This document shows, in pieces, positions 14,867 through 21,300 of a DNA stretch of 31,176 nt. The position numbers and the translations under genes were made by a program. A model generated the notes under the pieces. It saw only the letters and a list, made by a program, of their open reading frames with translations, did no database searches and was not told where the DNA came from. Location of the stretch: NCBI RefSeq assembly GCF_034432235.1, contig NZ_DAOUCJ010000058.1, positions 1 through 31,176 of the forward strand, written 5' to 3'. The DNA comes from Thermoflexus sp. (GTDB taxonomy: Bacteria; Chloroflexota; Anaerolineae; Thermoflexales; Thermoflexaceae). Position 1 is the stretch's first letter. Each line of letters opens with the position of its first letter.

Positions 14867-15697
14867 TCAATCGGGGCCCAGGATCTCGGTTCCGATCCCG
14901 GCTTCCCTCAGTCGTTCCTCCAGATGACGGCGGGCTTCCTCGATCAGGGCCCGGGCTTCCTCCGGGGTAGAGGCCGCAGCGGAAACGTAAATCCGAAGGC
15001 GAACGCCAGGGCCGAAGGCGCGGGCTCGGGATTTGATATATACCTGGGGCCATCGATGCTGGACTTCCTCCAGCAACGGCGCCAGGCGGGATTCATCCCC
15101 ACAATCGACGAGCAGGCGGAGCTCGGCAAAGCCGGCCTTCCCCAACCGGGATTGAAGATAGGGCGCGAGGGGGCCCTCAACGATCGCTTTCATCTCTTCA
15201 GGAACTCCGGGGAGACAGATCAGGAGGGTCTGTTCGAGGGGGAGGAGAACTCCGGGCGCTGCGCCGATTGGATTGGCCAGGGGCACAGCCCCCTGGGGGA
15301 GCAGCGCCATCTTGCGACGCGGCGGCGTGAGCTCCGGGCTGGCCACATAGCCTGCCGCAGCCAGGGCCTGATACCGCGCCGCCACCATCTGAAGCGCCTG
15401 GGGATGCTCCTCCAACGGCCGGCCCGTGGCCAGCGCCACCGCCATGAGCGTTCGATCATCCTCCGTAGGCCCCAAACCTCCGGTCGTGAACACCAGGTCG
15501 GGCCCTCGTCGCAATGCGCCTTCCAGCTCGGCCCGTATCGCTTCCACCTCGTCGGGCAGCAGGACCGCCCGCCGGACCCTTCCTCCCAGCCTGGTGAGGA
15601 GACGACATAGCCAGGACGTATTCGTGTCGACCACCTCGCCCAGCAGCAACTCGTTCCCGATGGCCAGGATCTCCGCCGTCGGGGAGGAAGATCCCAT
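14867..15697 (-). CDS. CinA-like protein consisting of the N-terminal MoCF domain (second copy)
   Basis: This 276-residue protein is a paralogue of the CinA at 9944-11104 but has only the molybdopterin-binding-type domain plus the KH-like part. Key segments are 'EILAIGNELLLGEVVDTN', 'TTGGLGPTEDD', 'NPIGAAPGVLL' and 'CLPGVPEEMKAIVE'. It ends where the deamidase domain would begin, so it is complete but short. In the known CinA fold this domain carries the ADP-ribose pyrophosphatase-type activity. The receiver gene upstream ends in TGATG, with its stop overlapping this ATG, so translation is coupled; a TTG start three bases earlier is possible. It precedes the binding-lipoprotein gene by 56 bases. 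Confidence 0.85.
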   Translation of the reverse strand: MGSSSPTAEILAIGNELLLGEVVDTNTSWLCRLLTRLGGRVRRAVLLPDEVEAIRAELEGALRRGPDLVFTTGGLGPTEDDRTLMAVALATGRPLEEHPQALQMVAARYQALAAAGYVASPELTPPRRKMALLPQGAVPLANPIGAAPGVLLPLEQTLLICLPGVPEEMKAIVEGPLAPYLQSRLGKAGFAELRLLVDCGDESRLAPLLEEVQHRWPQVYIKSRARAFGPGVRLRIYVSAAASTPEEARALIEEARRHLEERLREAGIGTEILGPD

Positions 15698-16122
15698 CAA
15701 GCCTGCTCCTGATTGGACTCCGCAGAGGAGAAACGGCTCATCACCCGCTCGATGCTGGCGATCAGCTCGGAGGGCCCGAAAGGCTTCGTCAGATAATCAT
15801 CCACCCGGGCGATGTGAAGCCCCAGAATGCGGTCGACATGCTGCGCTCGGGCCGTGACCACGATCACCGGGATGTTGCGCAACTCCGGATCGGCCTTCAT
15901 CTGCTGGTAAACTTCCCAGCCGTCGATGTCCGGCATCATCAGATCCAGCAGGACGAGATCGGGCTTCTCCCGCCGGATGACCTCAATGCCCTCCACGCCT
16001 CCGGTCGCCCACCCGACCAGCTCATAGCCCCGTCGGGTGACGATCAGCCGGATCAGGTCAATCATGTCCGGATCGTCCTCGATGCACACAATGCGGATTT
16101 TTCTTCGATCCCCGTCCGCCAT
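15697..16122 (-). CDS. single-domain response regulator (receiver only)
   Basis: This 141-residue protein is a receiver domain with no output domain. It has the acidic pair Asp16/Asp17 in 'CIEDDPDM', phospho-acceptor Asp60 in 'LVLLDLMMPDIDGWE', Thr90 in 'IVVTARAQ' and Lys113 in 'DDYLTKPF', so it should be phosphorylated normally. The ATG at 16122 has a run of G residues at the ribosome-site distance. It probably relays phosphate or acts by protein contact. Its stop overlaps the start of the second CinA gene. A good promoter candidate lies 96 bases upstream. Its kinase is unknown; the large hybrid kinase on the same strand 2 kb upstream is one possibility. Confidence 0.9.
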   Translation of the reverse strand: MADGDRRKIRIVCIEDDPDMIDLIRLIVTRRGYELVGWATGGVEGIEVIRREKPDLVLLDLMMPDIDGWEVYQQMKADPELRNIPVIVVTARAQHVDRILGLHIARVDDYLTKPFGPSELIASIERVMSRFSSAESNQEQA

Positions 16123-16217
16123 GAGGCGCCCCCCTTTGGACTCCGCCCTACACCGGGGTCTGGGCATGGTTTCCGCGAGGACGCTCGCGCCTACCCCCGC
16201 CACACCCCTTGGGGGAA

Positions 16218-16246
16218 AGTTTAATCAAAACGAATCCTTCGGGCAA
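16218..16246 (-). promoter_or_regulatory. candidate promoter of the receiver-cinA2-lipoprotein genes
   Basis: On the minus strand TTGCCC (16246-16241) and TAAACT (16223-16218) are separated by exactly 17 bp. The site lies between the aspS stop and the receiver start, giving a leader of roughly 90 nt. Confidence 0.45.
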
Positions 16247-16290
16247 ACCGGATGGGAGGAGCGGGATGGGCGGCCAGGCCGACGGTTCCC

Positions 16291-18066
16291 TTATCCCTGC
16301 TCCTCCCGGATCACCCGAATATGAAGCTCCCGCAACTGGCGCTCATCCACCTCGGACGGGGCGTCGAAGAGGAGATCCGTCGCGCTGGCCGTTTTCGGGA
16401 AGGCGATGACCTCACGGATGTTCGGCTCGTCGGCCAGGAGCATCACCAGACGATCCAGTCCCAGGGCGATCCCCCCGTGAGGTGGGGCGCCGAACTCGAA
16501 GGCTTCCAGCAGATGGCCGAACCGGGCGCGCGCCTGCTCCGGCGTGTAGCCCAACAGCCGGAAGATCCGCTCCTGGATATCCCGGCGATGGATCCGGATG
16601 CTCCCCCCGCCGATCTCATATCCGTTACACACGATATCATAGGCTTTCGCCCGGACGGACGCCGGATCCGTCTCCAGGCGATCCAGATCCTCATCCATCG
16701 GCGAGGTGAAGGGATGATGCATGGCCTCCCAGCGGCCCTCTTCCTCATTCCATTCAAACATCGGGAACTCCAGGATCCATGCGAAAGCAAACTCACCCGG
16801 ATCCGCCAGGCGCAACCGGTCCCGAAAGAGCAACCGCAGCCCCCCCAGGGCTTTGGCGACGGTCTCCGGCGCATCCGCCACCATGCAGATGAGATCCCCC
16901 GCCCCGGCGCCCGTTCGCTCCGCGATGACCGCCTGTTCTCCCTCGGTGAGGAACCTCGCCGCAATCCCTTTCACGCCATCGCCGGTAAAGGCCAGGGTGA
17001 CCAACCCTTTCGCGCCCAGCGACTTCACATAGGTTGTCAGCTCATCGATCTCCCGGCGGCTGTAGCCTGCGCACCCAGGGGCTCGCAAGGCCTTCACCTG
17101 GCCTCCGCTCCGCGCTGCGGCCCGGAACACCTCAAACGCGCTTTCCCGGAACACGTCCGTCAGATCCACCAGCTCCATGCCGAAGCGAAGGTCCGGCTTG
17201 TCCGAGCCGTAGCGGTCCATCGCCTCCGCATAGGTGAGGCGGGGGAAAGGGACGCGGAAACGCTTATGGGGCGTCACCCGCTGCACCACCTCGACCAGCA
17301 GGCCCTCAATGAGCTGGAGGATATCCTCCCGCTCCACAAAGGACATCTCCAGATCCAGCTGGGTGAACTCTGGCTGCCGATCGCCCCGCAGATCCTCATC
17401 GCGAAAACACCGGGCGATCTGATAATATTTTTCCAGGCCCGCCACCATGAGCAACTGCTTGAGCTGCTGCGGGGACTGGGGGAGTGCATAAAACTTCCCC
17501 GGATGGAGGCGGCTTGGAACAATGAAATCCCGCGCGCCCTCGGGCGTGCTTTTGATCAGGATAGGCGTTTCCACCTCCACGAACCCCCGGGCGTCGAGAT
17601 AATCCCGGATAGCCCGGGTGGTCCGGTGGCGCAGCATCAGGTTTCGCTGCATCCGGGCCCGGCGCAAATCCAGATAGCGATAGCGCAGGCGGACGGCCTC
17701 ATCGATCCGCCGGCCATCGTCATCAATGGAAAAGGGCAAGGGTCGTGCGGGGTTCAGAATACGAACCTCGTGCGCTTCGACTTCGATGTCTCCTGTCGGC
17801 AGGTTGGGGTTCTCCGCGCCGGCCGGCCGTCGGCGGACCAGACCGCGGACCTGGATCACATACTCCAGGCGGACCTCATCGAGGACGGCATGGGCGGGGG
17901 CCGAACGGGAGGGATCGCCCACCACCTGCACCAGACCGCTCCGATCCCTCAGATCGATAAAGATCAATCCCCCATGATCCCGGCGGCGATGAACCCAGCC
18001 GGCCAGCTCTACGATCTGGCCGACGTGGGTCAGGCGCAATTCGCCACATCCATGGGTCTTCAACAT
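16291..18066 (-). CDS. aspS: aspartyl-tRNA synthetase, predicted non-discriminating (AspRS)
   Basis: This 591-residue class II synthetase has the bacterial AspRS build. It has an N-terminal OB fold for the anticodon ('LAGWVHRRRDHGGLIFIDLR'), motif 1 near 'FVEVETPIL', motif 2 'CFRDEDLRGDRQPEFTQLD', the bacterial GAD insert ('GAKGLVTLAF' region) and motif 3 'GGIALGLDRLVML'. The residues corresponding to Pseudomonas aeruginosa His31 and Gly83 are His31 and Gly83 here. Those residues are associated with non-discriminating enzymes that also charge tRNA-Asn with Asp. The organism would then need GatCAB to make Asn-tRNA. The ATG has AGGAGG six bases upstream. The gene is preceded by a long leader with a terminator, which suggests that its expression is controlled by attenuation. 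Confidence 0.95.
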   Translation of the reverse strand: MLKTHGCGELRLTHVGQIVELAGWVHRRRDHGGLIFIDLRDRSGLVQVVGDPSRSAPAHAVLDEVRLEYVIQVRGLVRRRPAGAENPNLPTGDIEVEAHEVRILNPARPLPFSIDDDGRRIDEAVRLRYRYLDLRRARMQRNLMLRHRTTRAIRDYLDARGFVEVETPILIKSTPEGARDFIVPSRLHPGKFYALPQSPQQLKQLLMVAGLEKYYQIARCFRDEDLRGDRQPEFTQLDLEMSFVEREDILQLIEGLLVEVVQRVTPHKRFRVPFPRLTYAEAMDRYGSDKPDLRFGMELVDLTDVFRESAFEVFRAAARSGGQVKALRAPGCAGYSRREIDELTTYVKSLGAKGLVTLAFTGDGVKGIAARFLTEGEQAVIAERTGAGAGDLICMVADAPETVAKALGGLRLLFRDRLRLADPGEFAFAWILEFPMFEWNEEEGRWEAMHHPFTSPMDEDLDRLETDPASVRAKAYDIVCNGYEIGGGSIRIHRRDIQERIFRLLGYTPEQARARFGHLLEAFEFGAPPHGGIALGLDRLVMLLADEPNIREVIAFPKTASATDLLFDAPSEVDERQLRELHIRVIREEQG

Positions 18067-18144
18067 CGAGGCCTCCTGTCCGTGCTCTATCCGGGGGTAG
18101 CGAGTAGAAGGCTTCGCCGCCTGCTTGCCATCAGAAGGCTGTCG

Positions 18145-18187
18145 TAAAAAGCCTGGGCCGCCTCTCTGCGGGCAGGCGGCCCAGGCT
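18145..18187 (-). terminator. strong intrinsic terminator in the aspS leader
   Basis: On the minus strand AGCCTGGGCCGCC (18187-18175) pairs perfectly over 13 bp with GGCGGCCCAGGCT (18162-18150), followed by more T residues. It lies 78 bases before the aspS start and after the candidate promoter at 18343-18371. It may also end transcripts of the upstream kinase operon. Confidence 0.8.
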
Positions 18188-18336
18188 GGATTTCCTTTGT
18201 TTCACCCTTCAGAGCGTTAAAGAAGACCTACCGCCCCCCGCCGTGGAGCCTGGGAGGCGTTGCTTCCCTCCCCCTCTCGGTTCAAAGCCAGATCGCTCCC
18301 TCCCACCATGGTGCCTGTGTCCTCCTGCCTTCCGAC
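18145..18336 (-). ncRNA. structured aspS leader RNA, candidate attenuation switch of unknown class
   Basis: The leader of about 190 nt begins near 18336, seven bases after the -10, and ends at the 13-bp terminator. Upstream it can form a stem of GGGAGG (18272-18267) with CCTCCC (18257-18252), enclosed by GGAGC (18299-18295) with GCTCC (18249-18245). Those 3' arms overlap the segment CCCAGGCT (18254-18247). That segment can instead pair with AGCCTGGG, the first 8 bases of the terminator stem, so the two states are mutually exclusive. This is classic riboswitch or attenuator logic. The T-box consensus (GGGTGGNACCGCG) is not found. A short frame (18309-18217, 30 codons) with an AGGAGG upstream is present but has no Asp-codon run. 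The ligand or signal is unknown. A separate small RNA is an alternative. Confidence 0.45.
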
Positions 18337-18342
18337 GAAAAA

Positions 18343-18371
18343 AGGATAGCACAAGCCACATGGGGTGCCAA
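18343..18371 (-). promoter_or_regulatory. candidate promoter of the aspS leader
   Basis: On the minus strand TTGGCA (18371-18366) and TATCCT (18348-18343) are separated by exactly 17 bp. The site starts 22 bases past the end of the kinase gene. No equally good promoter is seen between the terminator and the aspS start. Confidence 0.6.
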
Positions 18372-18392
18372 GCCGAAGGCCAGGTCGGAAGC

Positions 18393-21300
18393 TCACGGGG
18401 ACCGGGGCTTTTGCAACACCTCCACAATCTCCGCGAGGAGAGCTTCCGGATCCACCCCGAACTTTTGCAGCAGAGCCTCGATCCGTCCATTCAGCCGCTG
18501 GCGATCCTCCTCGGTCAAAGACTTCGCCGTCAGCACGATGATCGGGATCGATCGGGTCGCCGGATCCTCTTTCAGCGCCTCCACCACCATGAAGCCGTCC
18601 ATCTGCGGCATCATCAGATCCAGGATCACCAGATCGGGCCGCTCTCGGCGGGCCAGGGCTGTTCCCTCCTCCCCTCCGGAGGCTTCCAGGATCTGATAGC
18701 CGCCCATGCGTTCCAGAACCCGCCGGATGAGCTGACGATCCGCTTCCGAATCATCGATCACGAGGACCCGGAGCGGCCCCGGTCGGCCGTCCACCCGCTG
18801 GATGGCCTCCAGCAGCTCCTCCTCGGTGAAGGGCTTGACCAGATACTCTGCCGCCCCCAGGCTGAAACCCCGCCCTCGTTCATCCACGATGGAACAGACG
18901 ATCACGGGGATCCGGCGGGCTTCCGGATCGGTCTTCAACTCCTGAAGGACGGCCCAGCCATCCTTCTGGGGCATCATGATGTCCAGCGTGATGACATCCG
19001 GGCGAACCCGCCGCACCACCTCCAGGACGCCCTGGGGATCCGTGAGGCCGATCACCTCAAAGCCGTGCTTCTCCAGATAGCGTCGATAAAGAGTAATCAC
19101 GCCCGGATCGTCATCCACACACAGGACCACCGGCCGGCCGGAGCGACGTTCCGCCGAAGCGGAGGGACGAACCCTCGGGAGCGTGAAGAAGAACGTGGAG
19201 CCTTTCCCCACCTCGCTCTCCACCCAGATCCGGCCGCCCATCAGTTCCACCAGGCGCCGGGCGATCGCCAAGCCCAACCCGGTTCCGCCATACCGCCGGG
19301 TGGTCCCGCTCTCCACCTGGGTGAATTCCTGGAAAATTTCCTCATATTTCTCCCTCGGGATCCCGATCCCGGTGTCCTGCACAGCGACTGTCACGAAAGC
19401 TTCATCCGCCCATGCGCGCACCGCGATGAAGCCGCGATCGGTGAACTTGGCGGCATTGGAAACCAGATTCAGCAAGATCTGGCGGGCCCGCTGAGCATCG
19501 GCCCAGGCTGGTGGGAGATCCTCCGGGACCTCCTGGCGCAACTCGATGGGTTTGTCGCGGACGAGGCCGACCGCAGTAGACATCACGCCGCGGATGATCT
19601 CTCGCATATCCACTTCGGAGAACTGGAGCTCCATCCGGCCGGCTTCGATCTTGGAGAGATCGAGAATGTCATTGATCAGGCCGAGCAGATGCTGCCCGGC
19701 GTTGTAGATCGCCGTGAGGTCCTGCCGCTGGGCCTCCGTCAGCGGCCCATCAATGCCCTTCAGGATCACCCGGCTGAAGCCGATGATGGAGTTCAGCGGC
19801 GTCCTCAGCTCATGAGACATGTTCGCGATGAACTGGGTCTTCAACCGGTCCAGCTCCCGCAGGCGCTCGGCCGTGCGCTTCTGCTCTTCGTAGAGCATAG
19901 CGTTCTGGAGGGCCACCGCCAGGCTATCCGCCACGATGCCGAGGACCGTGAGATCCTCCGGGGAGAACGCATGGGGACGATCCGCCTGGATCGTCAGCGC
20001 TCCCAGGACCCGGTCGCCTACAATCAGGGGCAGCGCCATCTCCGCGCGGGTATCGGGGAGCAGGGGATTGATATAGCGAGCTTCCGCCTCGCTCACATCC
20101 TGGGCGATCACCGGCTGCCTGCGGGCGCATGCCTGGCCGATCATGGATTCCCCACCGACCCGCAGGCGGTGTCCCTGAGCGACCATCTGCCGGCCGGCCT
20201 CGCCGGTGCCCGCCCGCAGAACCGCCCACTCCCCGGACGGGTCCAGGAGGAAAGCGCCCACATAGTAATAATCGAACCGCTCGCGCACCAGATCCACCGC
20301 CTGCTGCAGCAGCGCCTCCACTTCCAGGACGCTTGCCACAATGCGGGAGATCTCCGCCGCCGTCTGGATCCGCCGGGCCTGCCGCTGAGCCTGCTCATAC
20401 AGGAGCGCGTTCTCCAGGGCGACAGCGGCCTGCTGGGCGATCGTTTGAGCCAGGCGCAGCTCCTCAGGCGTGAAGGCATGATGGGCCCGCATATAATCCA
20501 GCCCCACCGTGGCGATCACCTGGCCTCGGGCAACCAGGGGGACAACTGCAATGGAGTGGATCCCCAGGCCCGCCAGCAAAGGCCCGGTGGCCTCCAGGCG
20601 CTCATCCTGACGGACATCGAAGGCCCACTGGGGCTCGCCCGTCTCCATCACCTGCCGGGTGAAGGCATTATCGATCTGGATCCGGACCCCGAGGAAACCC
20701 CGTGGGGGATGCTCGGCCACCACCACTCCGACATCTTGTCCCCTCTCCCACAGCACAGCTCCACTGTGATCCACGCCGAGCACCTCCACGAAGGCCCGGC
20801 AGACCGTTTCCAGAATATCCACAAGATTCAGAGAACGGGAGAGCTCCACCGCCAGGCGATGGAGCGTTGCGAGCTCCTGAGCCCGGGCCTGAGCCTGGGC
20901 GTAGAGCCGGGCGTTCTGCCAGGCCGTCGCCAGCTGATCGGCCATCACCTGGAGGGCCCGGATGTCCTCCTCGGTGAAGGCGGCCGGTTGTTCGGATTGA
21001 ATATCCAGGACCCCGACCAGCTCCCCGCGCACCATCATCGGCAGGGCGATCTCCGAGCGGGTCAAAGGGAGCAAGGGGTTGGCGAAGCGAACGGGCTCTG
21101 CGCCCACATCCAGGGCAATGCGAGCCCGCCGATGGGCCGCTGCCCAGCCCACCATGGATTGCCCGCCGATCTCCAGTCGGTGCCCTCGCTCCTTCATGAT
21201 CCGGCCGGGCTCCCCGGTGCCGGCGGCCAGCATCATCCATTTCCTATCCTCATCGGGAACGAACCAGCCCACATAGTAATAATCGAAGCGATCCCGGATG

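Noticed and set aside
16252..18147. 631-codon plus-strand frame
   Set aside because: It is antisense to aspS, which carries all class II synthetase motifs; the plus-strand product has none.
18217..18309. 30-codon leader peptide for aspS attenuation
   Set aside because: There is an AGGAGG 11 bases upstream, but the peptide has a single Asp codon and no run of Asp or Asn codons, so it was not listed as a gene.
18145..18336. T-box riboswitch upstream of aspS
   Set aside because: The leader has a terminator in the right place, but the conserved T-box sequence is missing; the nearest stretch (AAGGGTGAAAC) fails at the ACCGCG part.
18145..18336. 6S RNA or SRP RNA
   Set aside because: The size fits 6S RNA, but the two ends do not pair into the long closing stem, and the SRP GGAAG-type apical motif is not found in the right structure.
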